This document shows, piece after piece, positions 11,066-19,334 of a DNA stretch of 64,000 nucleotides (its first letter is position 1; each line of letters starts with the position of its first letter). Made by a program: the position numbers and the translations under genes. The stretch is from an uncultured Bryobacterales bacterium (GTDB lineage Bacteria; Acidobacteriota; Terriglobia; Bryobacterales; UBA6623): assembly GCA_951813065.1 (NCBI GenBank), contig CATOTH010000009.1, forward strand, positions 248,001 to 312,000. Reading direction: 5' to 3'. The notes under the pieces are model-generated. The model saw nothing but the letters and a program-made list of their open reading frames with translations, was not told the origin of the DNA and did not search any database.

Positions 11066-12502
11066 ATGCGAATCGTTGGGAAAGTGATTCAGGTTGCCGG
11101 CCCGGCTGTTGACGTGCAGTTCTCCGGCGGCTACCTGCCGAATATCTACAACGCCCTTAGAGTCTCCAGCGACGGCTTCGACGTGCCGGAGCCGATTGAC
11201 GTGACCTGCGAGGTGCAGCAGTATCTCGGCGAGGGGCGCGTGAGGACGATCGCCATGCAGCCGACCGACGGCATGGTGCGGGGCATGCATGTCGAAGACA
11301 CCGGCGAGGCGATTTCAGTGCCCGTCGGCCCGCAAGTGCTCGGACGCGTGATGAACGTCCTGGGCAATCCGGTCGATGAGCGTGGCCCGGTGGAGACCGA
11401 GCGGAGGTTCCCGATTCACAGGGACGCGCCCTCGCTTGAGGACCAATCGACGGAATCGGAAATACTCGAGACGGGCATCAAGGTCATCGATCTGATCGAG
11501 CCCTACCTGAAGGGAGGCAAGATCGGCCTCTTCGGCGGTGCTGGCGTTGGCAAGACCGTGATCATCATGGAATTGATCAACAACATCGCCTTGCAGCACG
11601 GTGGCGTGTCGGTGTTCGCGGGTGTTGGCGAGCGCACCAGGGAAGGGAACGACCTCTGGCTCGAAATGCAGGAGTCGGGAGTGGTGAATCCTGACGACCA
11701 CACGAAGTCCAAGGCCGCGCTGATCTATGGACAGATGACAGAGCCGCCTGGGGCGCGTTTGCGTGTCGGGTTGAGCGGCCTGACAGTGGCTGAGTATTTT
11801 CGCGATGTCGAGGGTCAGGACACGCTGCTGTTCATCGACAACATCTTCCGGTTCACGCAAGCCGGCTCCGAAGTCTCGGCGCTCTTGGCGCGCATGCCAT
11901 CAGCCGTAGGGTACCAGCCCAACCTGGCGTCCGAAATGGGCCAACTCGAGGAGCGGATTACGTCTACGAAGAAGGGGTCGATCACCTCCGTGCAGGCGAT
12001 TTATGTCCCCGCTGACGACTACACGGACCCGGCACCGGCGACCACGTTCACGCATTTGGACGCCACGACGAATCTTTCCCGTGAAATTGCATCGCTGGGC
12101 ATCTATCCCGCGGTTGACCCGCTGACTTCGACCTCGCGCATTCTGGACCCCAACGTCGTTGGTGATGAGCACTATGAGGTTGCCCAGTCCGTCAAGCGCG
12201 TGTTGCAGCGAAACAAGGAACTGCAGGACATCATCGCGATCCTTGGTGTGGAGGAACTTTCGGACGAGGACAAGCTAATCGTGGCCCGGGCGCGCAAGAT
12301 CCAGCGTTTCCTTTCGCAGCCGTTCTTTGTGGCCGAGCAATTCACCGGAACCAAAGGCCGCTATGTCAAGCTCGCGGAGACGATCCGCGGCTTCCGCGAA
12401 ATTGTCGACGGCAAGCACGACGACCTTCCGGAGCAGGCGTTCTATATGGTGGGGACGCTCGAAGAGGCCCAGGAACGAGCGCGCGAACTCGCCGCGGCGT
12501 AG
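11066..12502 (+). CDS. atpD: F1 ATP synthase subunit beta (catalytic)
   Basis: The catalytic subunit, about 478 residues. The P-loop GGAGVGKTVIIME binds ATP, GERTREGNDLW contains the catalytic glutamate region, and ALLARMPSAVGYQP, DPAPATTFTHLDATT and the DELSEED-like loop ELSDEDKLIVARARK are all present. The frame is open to a GTG at 11048, but ATG at 11066 has a GAGGGA ribosome-binding site and gives the usual MRIVGKVIQVAGPAVDVQF start. Confidence 0.98.
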   Translation: MRIVGKVIQVAGPAVDVQFSGGYLPNIYNALRVSSDGFDVPEPIDVTCEVQQYLGEGRVRTIAMQPTDGMVRGMHVEDTGEAISVPVGPQVLGRVMNVLGNPVDERGPVETERRFPIHRDAPSLEDQSTESEILETGIKVIDLIEPYLKGGKIGLFGGAGVGKTVIIMELINNIALQHGGVSVFAGVGERTREGNDLWLEMQESGVVNPDDHTKSKAALIYGQMTEPPGARLRVGLSGLTVAEYFRDVEGQDTLLFIDNIFRFTQAGSEVSALLARMPSAVGYQPNLASEMGQLEERITSTKKGSITSVQAIYVPADDYTDPAPATTFTHLDATTNLSREIASLGIYPAVDPLTSTSRILDPNVVGDEHYEVAQSVKRVLQRNKELQDIIAILGVEELSDEDKLIVARARKIQRFLSQPFFVAEQFTGTKGRYVKLAETIRGFREIVDGKHDDLPEQAFYMVGTLEEAQERARELAAA

Positions 12503-12507
12503 TTGAG

Positions 12508-12918
12508 ATGCCAGCGAAGACTCTACAGGTTGAAGTTGCCGTTCCCGACGGGTTGGTCCTGGACGGTCCGGCGGTTAGCGTCCAACTCCCCCTTGCGACA
12601 GGATACCTGGGCGTGTTGCCCGGGCACGCCCCGCTGTTGGCGGAGCTAGGCACCGGCGTGCTGACCCTGACCTCCGAGGGGAATTCCGAGCAGCACCTCG
12701 CAATCGACGGAGGCGCGGCCGAGATCCTCCCCGACCGCGTCCGCGTTCTCGCCGACAAGGCGGAGAGCGCGCAAGACGTCGACCGGGAGCGAGCACGACA
12801 GGCCTTGGAGCGGGCTAACTCGCGGTTGCAGCTTCAATCGCTCGAGATTGACGTCGAGCGGGCGCAGCGAGCGTTGCGAAGGGCCCGAGCGAGACTGGCA
12901 GTCGCTGGACATTCGTGA
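12508..12918 (+). CDS. atpC: F1 ATP synthase subunit epsilon
   Basis: A 136-residue subunit with the N-terminal beta-sandwich signature GYLGVLPGHAPLLAELGTGVLTL and a C-terminal helical hairpin rich in Arg, Glu and Ala (RERARQALERANSRLQ... RAQRALRRARARL). The long C-terminal helices can inhibit ATP hydrolysis in bacterial enzymes. It lies 5 bp after atpD and closes the cluster; the next gene is on the opposite strand. Confidence 0.95.
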   Translation: MPAKTLQVEVAVPDGLVLDGPAVSVQLPLATGYLGVLPGHAPLLAELGTGVLTLTSEGNSEQHLAIDGGAAEILPDRVRVLADKAESAQDVDRERARQALERANSRLQLQSLEIDVERAQRALRRARARLAVAGHS

Positions 12919-12965
12919 GCGGCTGGGCGCCTCGCCTCGCCAAAGGCCGGGAGAGAGCGAATGCG

Positions 12966-13820
12966 CTAGGCCAGGTCGCTGACGCAGGGGTTTGTCAGAT
13001 CGCCGATGCCCTCGATCCGGACGGTGCAGATGTCTCCTGGCTTGAGATAGACGGGCGGCTTGCGCGCCATGCCGACGCCTGGCGGGGTGCCGGTTGAAAC
13101 GATATCGCCCGGATCCAGGGTCATCACAGCCGACAGGTACTCCAGCAGGGCTGGCACGTCGAACACCAGCTGGTTCGTATTGGAGTCCTGCATTGTCTCT
13201 CCGTTCAGATCGAGACTGATGCGCAGGTTGTTAGGATTGTCGATTTCGTCTTTCGAGACCAGTTCGGGCCCCATCGGGCCAAATGTATCGAATGTCTTGC
13301 CGATCGTCCATTGCGATGTCGCCAGCTGGTAATCGCGGGCGCTGACGTCGTGAACGCAGGTGTAGCCGAAGATATAATCCTGCCAGTCCGCTGCCTCGAC
13401 ATTCTTGGCGCGCCTGCCGATAACGAATGCGAACTCCGCTTCGTAGTCCACTTTCTGCGAGGCGGACGGGAGAATGATCGGATCTCCCGGGCCGCACACC
13501 GCATTGCCGTACTTGGTGAACACGGTAGGGATTTCGGGAATCTCCATACCGGATTCGACGGCATGGTCGCGGTAGTTCAACCCGATGCAGATAAACTTTC
13601 CCGTGTTCGGCACCGGAGCGTGCTGGCGCACTTCGTCCAACGGGAACCCGTTGCCCCTGCTGGCCGCGAGCTCAGCAGCGCGGGCCAGGGCGATGTCTCC
13701 CCCTTCGAGTAAGGAAATCACAGACGGATACCCGATCTGCGCGAGGCCGAGCACGTGTCCGTCGCAAACAATGCCCGCCTCTTGTTGGTGTCCGGCACAA
13801 CTGAATGTCGTCAATCTCAT
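12966..13820 (-). CDS. Fumarylacetoacetate hydrolase-family protein
   Basis: A 284-residue enzyme of the FAH superfamily, which includes ureidoglycolate lyase, acylpyruvase and HHDD isomerase. GLNYRDHAVESGMEIP precedes metal-site regions such as VDYEAEFAFVIGRRAKN and CVHDVSARDYQ. PGDIVSTGTPPGVGMARKPP is the usual C-terminal loop. Specificity cannot be told. Its start is 25 bp downstream of the integrase stop on the same strand, so the accessory island abuts its promoter side. Confidence 0.9.
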   Translation of the reverse strand: MRLTTFSCAGHQQEAGIVCDGHVLGLAQIGYPSVISLLEGGDIALARAAELAASRGNGFPLDEVRQHAPVPNTGKFICIGLNYRDHAVESGMEIPEIPTVFTKYGNAVCGPGDPIILPSASQKVDYEAEFAFVIGRRAKNVEAADWQDYIFGYTCVHDVSARDYQLATSQWTIGKTFDTFGPMGPELVSKDEIDNPNNLRISLDLNGETMQDSNTNQLVFDVPALLEYLSAVMTLDPGDIVSTGTPPGVGMARKPPVYLKPGDICTVRIEGIGDLTNPCVSDLA

Positions 13821-13845
13821 GTGAGTTCCTATCGAACTAACTACA

Positions 13846-14817
13846 TCATGTGCTACCCTGAGCGAGTTGGGTTGGCTTGGGCACCTGCGTTGCCAAGCTA
13901 GCCCCCGTGGGGTCCGCGCCTACGGACCCCACGGGCTTCTTTGATGTAAACGCCAGCAGGAGTGGATCCTGCTGGTGAACTTCTCTGATGATTCGCCCGA
14001 GCCGTTCGCGTCGGGCGCGGTTCCAGGGCGCGTAGTACTGCTCTGTGGTGGCGACGCTCCGATGCCCGAGCAGGCTGGAAACGTCCTGAGTCATGACCCC
14101 CGCGAGCAGGAGTTCGACTGCGAATGTGTCGCGCAACCGGTGCGGCGTAAAGCCCTCAACCCCCGCCTCGCTAGCGATCCGCTTCAAGCGAGCCCTCCAG
14201 TAGTTTGCCGCCGTCGCCGCCGCTCCCTGGCCGGTCCAGAAGAAATAGGGCTGTCCTCGCCGCGAGATCGCGTCGAGGCTAGCAAGGACCGTCAGCGGCA
14301 GGGCGACGGTGACCAGCTCGCCGCTCTTCGCACGACGGAGCACCAAGTCGCCGTCTCCGTGGATGTCGCCGCGCCCCACCGTCACGCCGTCCCTGATCGC
14401 AAGGCCCGAGTAACGCAGGAGCAACAGCAGGGCGTGTTCCCTCGGCCTTGGTTTCGCCGCAACAAGCAGAGCGTGCATTTCCTGCGAGCTCAGCGGCATT
14501 GTCGGCCGGGCGTCGGACTTGGGGCTCCGGACACCCTTCAGCGGTGAGTCCGAGATCCATCCCTCACCCGCGGCGTACGAAAAAAATGGCTTGAGCTGCG
14601 CCAGCCGCCTGCGGTGAGTGCTGGCAGCGCAATCCCACTGCTCCCGCCAACTGCGGACCGCGTCCCTGTCGATCCCCGTTAGCGACTCGATGCCACCAGC
14701 TATAGCGAACGCCTGTAGCTGGCGGAACAGGGTCCGGTAGTTCGCCCTCGTGGACTTGCGAATGTTGCGCGCCTCGAGATCGCGGAGGTAGGCCCCGCAG
14801 GCTTCCCCGACAGTCAT
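13846..14817 (-). CDS. Tyrosine recombinase / integrase
   Basis: A protein of about 323 residues. The N-terminal SAM-like DNA-binding domain spans about residues 1-95 and the catalytic domain follows. K164, H226-x-x-R229 (PHRLRDTF), H252 (LLGHRSVATTEQYY) and the nucleophile Y261/Y262 are present. The usual first catalytic arginine (GLR) is replaced by alanine at 140 (YSGLAIRDG); R142 may substitute. Start: ATG at 14817 with a perfect AAGGAGAA site, although the frame stays open into the upstream serine recombinase. ATG and the recombinase TGA overlap by 4 bp. The last 35 residues are encoded across a strong hairpin. Confidence 0.85.
   Translation of the reverse strand: MTVGEACGAYLRDLEARNIRKSTRANYRTLFRQLQAFAIAGGIESLTGIDRDAVRSWREQWDCAASTHRRRLAQLKPFFSYAAGEGWISDSPLKGVRSPKSDARPTMPLSSQEMHALLVAAKPRPREHALLLLLRYSGLAIRDGVTVGRGDIHGDGDLVLRRAKSGELVTVALPLTVLASLDAISRRGQPYFFWTGQGAAATAANYWRARLKRIASEAGVEGFTPHRLRDTFAVELLLAGVMTQDVSSLLGHRSVATTEQYYAPWNRARRERLGRIIREVHQQDPLLLAFTSKKPVGSVGADPTGASLATQVPKPTQLAQGST
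13904..13935. repeat. 13-bp perfect inverted repeat at the integrase 3' end
   Basis: The arms are CCCGTGGGGTCCG (13904-13916) and CGGACCCCACGGG (13923-13935) around a 6-nt loop. Just beside it (about 13875-13900) is a weaker hairpin with arms GCTTGG and CCAAGC. Read on the plus strand the strong stem is followed by CTTCTTTG, like a terminator. Both lie inside the integrase coding end, 30-90 bp from its stop, where attachment sites of tyrosine integrases are often found. Confidence 0.6.
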
Positions 14818-15420
14818 GCGGTTCTCCTTGGGCGGCGTGCCTCGCCGGTGAAGGCGTCGGGGTCGCCACCTGGGAACCACCGATAGATCGCCGTGGTGCC
14901 CACGCCGAATCGCCGGGCGACCTCGGTCCGCGGGATGCTGCGATCGGCCAGCATGGCCTTCGCGGCCCGGACGTTCTCCGGATCGTGGAATGGGGACGGT
15001 CGGCCCCAGCGCCTGCCGGCGGCCTTGTGGGCCCGGGCGGATGCCTGGGTCCGCTCCCGGTTCAGGTCCGCCTCGAATTCCGCCATGGCACCGAACACCG
15101 CGAACACCAGCTTGCCGCCGGGCGAGCCCGTCCGTGTCAATCGCTTCGGTCAGCGAGACCAGCTGGCACCGCCGGCGCTCGAACTCGACTCCCAGTTCGA
15201 TCAAGTGGCGCAGGTTCCGCGCCAACCTGTCGAATTTCCACACGACCAGCGTGTCCCCGTCCCGGAGGAACTCCAGCGCGGCGGTCAGCTGGGGGCGCTC
15301 GGTGATCCTGCCGCTGGCGCGGTCCGTGAAGATCCGCTGGCAGCCACTCTCCTCCAAGGCCCTGAGTTGGTAGGCGGGGTCCTGGTCGGGGGTGGAAACG
15401 CGTGCATAGCCGACGAGCAC
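14814..15420 (-). pseudogene. Serine recombinase (resolvase/invertase), frameshifted
   Basis: The N-terminal part (from GTG 15420, with a GGAG site upstream) has the catalytic serine S9 in GYARVSTPDQD, then FTDRASGRITERPQL, LVVWKFDRLARNLRHL and SLTEAIDT. At about 15131-15140 the frame changes. The C-terminal part continues one frame over as TGSPGGKLVFAVFGAMAEFEADL and ends with a Hin-type helix-turn-helix (ARRFGVGTTAIYRW). The result is an open frame that fuses the N-terminus to the integrase by accident. A one-base insertion or two-base deletion explains it; programmed frameshifting or a sequencing error are alternatives. Confidence 0.85.
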
Positions 15421-15521
15421 TAAATCACTCCATAACGACAAGTTTAGCAATTGTGTTTCAGGTTGCCTTTGGATGCGCTTCGGGACGGGCTCCGGGCCGG
15501 ATCCGGGCGTGTCGGCGGGAC

Positions 15522-15547
15522 GTCGCGAAAACGGCCGTTTTCGCGAC
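15522..15547. repeat. 26-bp perfect palindrome upstream of the serine recombinase
   Basis: The arms GTCGCGAAAACGG (15522-15534) and CCGTTTTCGCGAC (15535-15547) meet with no spacer. The site is about 100 bp upstream of the recombinase GTG. It has the symmetry expected of a crossover or operator site for a dimeric DNA-binding protein. No second copy was noticed elsewhere in the window. Confidence 0.75.
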
Positions 15548-15648
15548 TAGCGGCGAGAGCCCCGCGAACGCTTGACCGGGAACGTTATGAGCCGGCCGAC
15601 AGTAAGAACGGGCATGGCCCCTCTGGATACAATCAGCAAGACGCTCCC

Positions 15649-15954
15649 GTGTTGTTCTGGACCTTCCTCGCGGCTATCAGCTTCGTAGCGCTTGCGGGCT
15701 GCGTGCTGATTATCGCCGTCGGTGCAACGCGAGCCCCACGGAGATTCTCCCCAAGACTGCTTGCATTGTTGTTTTTCGCCGTAGCCCTGCCGCGCCTTGT
15801 GGACTGGGTTCCAGTGCCGATTCATCGCTCGGTCGATATAGCCGTCTGGTGCATCAGTACCGCCGTCATCGTCTACTTTCTCTACCGATCAGGGCCGATG
15901 CTCGAGGACTTCATCCGGCGCTGGCTCCACGACCCAATGCCACGTGAGAAGTGA
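15649..15954 (+). CDS. Small predicted membrane protein
   Basis: The frame is open from 15451, but no ATG lies in it. The part before GTG 15649 crosses the palindrome and has no protein-like character. From 15649 it encodes about 101 residues with three hydrophobic segments: FLAAISFVALAGCVLIIAVG, LLALLFFAVALPRLVDW and SVDIAVWCISTAVIVYFL, then a polar, basic tail. No ribosome-binding site is seen and no family is recognised. It may be a cargo gene of the island. Confidence 0.4.
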   Translation: MLFWTFLAAISFVALAGCVLIIAVGATRAPRRFSPRLLALLFFAVALPRLVDWVPVPIHRSVDIAVWCISTAVIVYFLYRSGPMLEDFIRRWLHDPMPREK

Positions 15955-16204
15955 AGCCTCGGGAAACCGTCCGATTTGTCGACACACTACGATGGGGCTT
16001 TTCTCGGCCAATGGAAGCCGGTTCGTCAATTGCATGCTTTGGATTTGCACCGTGGGCAATTCCCGTTCTTCCCAGTCATGCAGCACCGTTCCTGAGGGCG
16101 TTCTTGCGGATCGTGGCCCACCACGATTGATGGGGCGGTCAGTGCGGAATCTGGTCAGGGTAGGTGCTGGAAACTCCCGAGTACGTTACTGGTAGTCTGG
16201 CCCT

Positions 16205-16792
16205 ATGTCCAAGCCTCGCTTGTTCGTGGTTGCGTCGGTGGCCGCTTTCGTCTGCATTGTTTCTGTTGCGGTCTTTGGAATCGAGGGAATCTTGGAGGGA
16301 GCATGGTATTTGCTCGGGCTGGTGTTTTGCCTCTTGGTTTCCGTGCTTTGGACGTTCACGTTTCTTCGGGCGGCAAAGCCCCTACCAGACCGCGGGAACG
16401 TGATATGGCCTTTCATGGCGGCTGCTCTCCTGTGCCCCGTAACCGTATTACTCTTCGTCGTTCTCATCACTGACATGCAACTTGGGAATGATGACGACCC
16501 CTGGGAATTCGGCGTCACCTTGACAGTAGCGGCCCTAACAAATCCCTTGGTAGGTTGGGCATTTCGGCTATGGCCTAGATCGTCGCGTTACGGTCTACTC
16601 GTGAGGGGATCTCTGATCGCCCTACTGTTGATTCTTGAGGCGTTTGGCATCGGTTGGCTCTTGAGGGAATGGGATGACTTGAGTCTTGGGGTCGCTCTTG
16701 TTCTGGCTGTAATCCTGACCATCGGTGCTGGAATGATAACCTTGGCTCTGCAGTTCCTTTTCGGGGATTTTCGGGGATCATCGAAACCCTAG
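16205..16792 (+). CDS. Polytopic membrane protein of unknown function
   Basis: A 195-residue protein with about six hydrophobic segments (RLFVVASVAAFVCIVSVAVFG, GAWYLLGLVFCLLVSVLWTF, FMAAALLCPVTVLLFVVLIT, VTLTVAALTNPLVGWAF, LLVRGSLIALLLILEAFGIG, LGVALVLAVILTIGAGMITL). Loops are short and no catalytic motif is seen. Its base composition is a little more AT-rich than the housekeeping genes on either side of the island, consistent with acquired DNA. It has no ribosome-binding site. The 250 bp before it hold nothing recognisable. Confidence 0.6.
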   Translation: MSKPRLFVVASVAAFVCIVSVAVFGIEGILEGAWYLLGLVFCLLVSVLWTFTFLRAAKPLPDRGNVIWPFMAAALLCPVTVLLFVVLITDMQLGNDDDPWEFGVTLTVAALTNPLVGWAFRLWPRSSRYGLLVRGSLIALLLILEAFGIGWLLREWDDLSLGVALVLAVILTIGAGMITLALQFLFGDFRGSSKP

Positions 16793-16839
16793 GATGGCTC
16801 AGCGTCGAGATAAGCTAGACTCACGTCTGGTTTCCACCG

Positions 16840-17745
16840 TTATCGCGACGAGTGCGATTGAGGTGGGATGGCAGGCGACCCTCGGAGCGGGCTAGGGGGT
16901 GAATCTTGACAGCGTCTTCGGTCGGTCGGCGTGACTGGGGGATGTCTACGCCGCCGGGAACGGCTTCGGCGGTTACCGGGTCGAGTGCGACCAAGCCATT
17001 GTCGAGATGTTAGTCGACGTGGCACGGGGTGAAATTGGCTATGGCGAACTAGTGGACTGGTTCCGGCAACGCCTGATTCGCCCAACGTGAACAGCGAGTC
17101 AGCCGTGCTGACGAAGATCGAACGTTCATAGTTGGGGGAACGGAAGACTGTGTCGTGGAGAAGAGCAGGCCGAGGGGCCGAGATGGCAGCTAGGCAGATC
17201 GGCGAAAGGCTTCGAGGTCGTCCACAGAACGTCAATCGCAGGTAGTTGGTTCGTGCCGGACCAAGACTCGATTCGCAGCTCAATGAAGCGCCTTGTTCCG
17301 GGCACCACTGTGCGCTCGCGGAAAGGACCCTCTTGGCGACCACTGTTCTCGGGACGTGCTGGCTAGGACCTGTGTGTTTACATGTTGTGGCCGGAAATGC
17401 CCGAACAGCCGGGGTCCGATCTGATCGGCCACGATGCCCCCCTACATCTTGGGGTCCACCAAGGGCGGGGGCCCTCGAGTCGTCGCTCTCGGTCGCCTGC
17501 GCAATCGGCGGCAGGCCCCTCTTGGCAAAGAGCTCGTTGAGCGCCTCGGCCAGGAGGGATTGCATCGTGTGATCCTCGTTTGCGGCCAGCATCCGCAGCT
17601 GGCGGTGCACGGGCGCAGGCAGGTGGGCGCCGACCAGGCGAGTTCCGTCGCCCGGCTCGGGTACGGTCACCTCCGTGCGGCGAGGCGATGCCTGCGCCCG
17701 GGCGCTCGTGCGTAACGCCGCTGTCAGAGGGTTCGTCTTCGGCAT
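16840..17745 (-). CDS. Ribbon-helix-helix ParA partner with unexplained C-terminal extension
   Basis: Residues 1-85 look like the small DNA-binding partner encoded after ParA in many mobile elements. A basic linker is followed by VGAHLPAPVHRQLRMLAANE and HTMQSLLAEALNELFAKRGLPPIA, a ribbon-helix-helix pattern. Relatives usually end at about this point. Here the frame stays open for another 215 residues rich in Arg, Ser and Pro with no recognisable domain. Most of that tail is probably untranslated in the ancestral gene, so the stop may have been lost. It starts 24 bp downstream of parA. Confidence 0.6.
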   Translation of the reverse strand: MPKTNPLTAALRTSARAQASPRRTEVTVPEPGDGTRLVGAHLPAPVHRQLRMLAANEDHTMQSLLAEALNELFAKRGLPPIAQATESDDSRAPALGGPQDVGGHRGRSDRTPAVRAFPATTCKHTGPSQHVPRTVVAKRVLSASAQWCPEQGASLSCESSLGPARTNYLRLTFCGRPRSLSPICLAAISAPRPALLHDTVFRSPNYERSIFVSTADSLFTLGESGVAGTSPLVRHSQFHPVPRRLTSRQWLGRTRPGNRRSRSRRRRHPPVTPTDRRRCQDSPPSPLRGSPAIPPQSHSSR

Positions 17746-17769
17746 GATGTTGGTCCTCCCTCTTGGCTG

Positions 17770-18390
17770 CTAGCCCTCGAGTCGTACTCTCGACCAGTGC
17801 CAGAGCGCCCGGATCTCGGCCGCGGCCTTGCCGGCCGGCTCGTGCTCGACCACTCCGAGCCCTCTCGTGATCGAGTGCTGGAACGCGATTCGCGCTCCGA
17901 TCCGGCAAGGGGCGACGTCCAGGCCGCTCTCCGCAATCGCCTCCGCCGCTTGGTCTGCCAGTTGCCCCCGATGGGGCGTGGCGTTCAGCGCGACCGCTGT
18001 GCGCGCTCGCGCCAGCGCCCAGATCTCCGCGGTCGTTCCAAGCGCCCGGAGGTCGAGGATGCCTGGGCGCAGCGGCACTAGGGCGAGGTCCGCCGCACGC
18101 GCCGCCGCCAGGGCGGAGGCTTCCGAGTGCGGGGCGGTGTCAATGACGGCAAGGTCGACACCGTGGCGGCGGGACGTCTCCAAAGCCGCTTCCAGCCGCG
18201 AAGCCGGGACGGGCACGACAGCGGGGCCATCTCGCTCCCGCTGGTCTCCCCAGCCGGCGGCGGAGGCCTGCGGGTCGAGGTCCAGGATGGCAGTCCGCCA
18301 GCCTCCGATCTCCGCGGCGACTGAGAGGTTGATGGCGAGAGTTGTCTTGCCGGTGCCACCCTTCTGGGCGATCAGGGTGAGGGTATACAT
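17770..18390 (-). CDS. parA: ParA-family partition ATPase
   Basis: A 206-residue Walker-type ATPase of the small ParA class. The deviant Walker A motif is KGGTGKTTLA at residues 10-19 (IAQKGGTGKTT), switch I is LDLDPQASAAGW, and switch II is AVIDTAPHSE. It would segregate a plasmid or an excised element by binding DNA non-specifically and being recruited by the ribbon-helix-helix protein encoded next. ATG 18390 is nearly leaderless with respect to the promoter found here. It points to a plasmid- or ICE-like origin of this part of the island. Confidence 0.92.
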   Translation of the reverse strand: MYTLTLIAQKGGTGKTTLAINLSVAAEIGGWRTAILDLDPQASAAGWGDQRERDGPAVVPVPASRLEAALETSRRHGVDLAVIDTAPHSEASALAAARAADLALVPLRPGILDLRALGTTAEIWALARARTAVALNATPHRGQLADQAAEAIAESGLDVAPCRIGARIAFQHSITRGLGVVEHEPAGKAAAEIRALWHWSRVRLEG

Positions 18391-18426
18391 ATCTCGGACT
18401 ATATGTTTTGAGGAATTACATGTCGA
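18387..18426 (-). promoter_or_regulatory. parA promoter with overlapping operator-like inverted repeat
   Basis: On the minus strand, TCGACA (18421-18426), a 17-bp spacer and TATAGT (18398-18403) form a near-consensus promoter. An inverted repeat with arms ACATAT (18387-18392) and ATATGT (18401-18406), 8 bp apart, covers the -10 box and the start codon. That placement fits autorepression by ParA or the ribbon-helix-helix protein. Confidence 0.65.
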
Positions 18427-19334
18427 GCCCTATAGCATACGAGTCCCATGCCTGCCGTCGACGGCCCTGGCCTCTCGCGCTCGGCCAAGGGGTTGGTGGG
18501 AGGCATTCAAGATCCTGCCGGCGGTGACGACCCCAAACGGACCGTTTCCGACACAGCTACAGCTGGATGGATCCCAGCATAGAGTCATGTCCAATGGAAG
18601 TGGAGCCTTGAAGGGCACCGAGAGTCCGGTCTCGCCCACGGTTCCTTCGCTCGGTGACCTATGCGATCACGAGCCCCAAATTTCACCAGAGGAGTCTCAG
18701 GTCGATTGTCTTGAGCTTCCAAGTGCAATCATGTGGGCCTCGTACGTCAACAGGTATGGCGTTCCGGAAGCAGCTCGACCCACTAGCCGGCACCCCCGCC
18801 ACCGAGTACACGACTGGCGAATCTACGTCACCTGTGGGCGACGACATAGTTATCATGACCGGGGTGTTGCGTGTGTCCGTGAGAACTAGTGTCGACACCC
18901 ATCACCTGACCTGAAACACTTTGAAGGGTCTCGATGGCCTGTGGGTAAACAACCTCCCTCCCCACCGGCCGAGACGGCCCGCGGCAGTCTTCCGGACTGT
19001 GCCTTAGCGGGGCTCAGGGGCGGGCGGCGCCGGCCTGAGGTGGCAAGAATTGCGTACTCTGGCCTGGGGGAGAGCCTCCGGGGAGGCCTCGCCAATGAAT
19101 GGTGGCCTGCTCGGGCCCAGACTGACCTTGGGGTGTGAGCACCAATGGCTAAAGGGGGCGTGGCTGCCCGGCCCCTCCTACCATCGATGATACCCAAGGG
19201 CCGTGTTTCAACCCTGAATGGTCCTAGACGACGCGGCGCGGGGGCGGCACTGACCTGTACGAGGTGCGCTTGACGCGAGTCCTCCTCCATCGCAGTTGGC
19301 AGCCCGACGCACATTCCACAGGCAGGCCCGCACG
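18427..19334. other. 908 bp with no convincing gene
   Basis: No open frame here has protein-like composition or a ribosome-binding site. The 18940-19200 part is GC-rich with several short self-complementary stretches, for example GCCTC/GAGGC around 19075. It could carry an RNA or be decayed sequence. Confidence 0.4.

Noticed and set aside
13846..15450. A single 534-residue serine/tyrosine recombinase fusion
   Set aside because: The middle part (about residues 105-210) has no recombinase character, while the next frame holds the missing serine-recombinase C-terminus. A strong ribosome-binding site starts the integrase at 14817.
16840..17490. A novel domain in the C-terminal 215 residues of the ribbon-helix-helix protein
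   Set aside because: It is rich in Arg, Ser and Pro, without periodicity or motifs, and looks like read-through of non-coding sequence.
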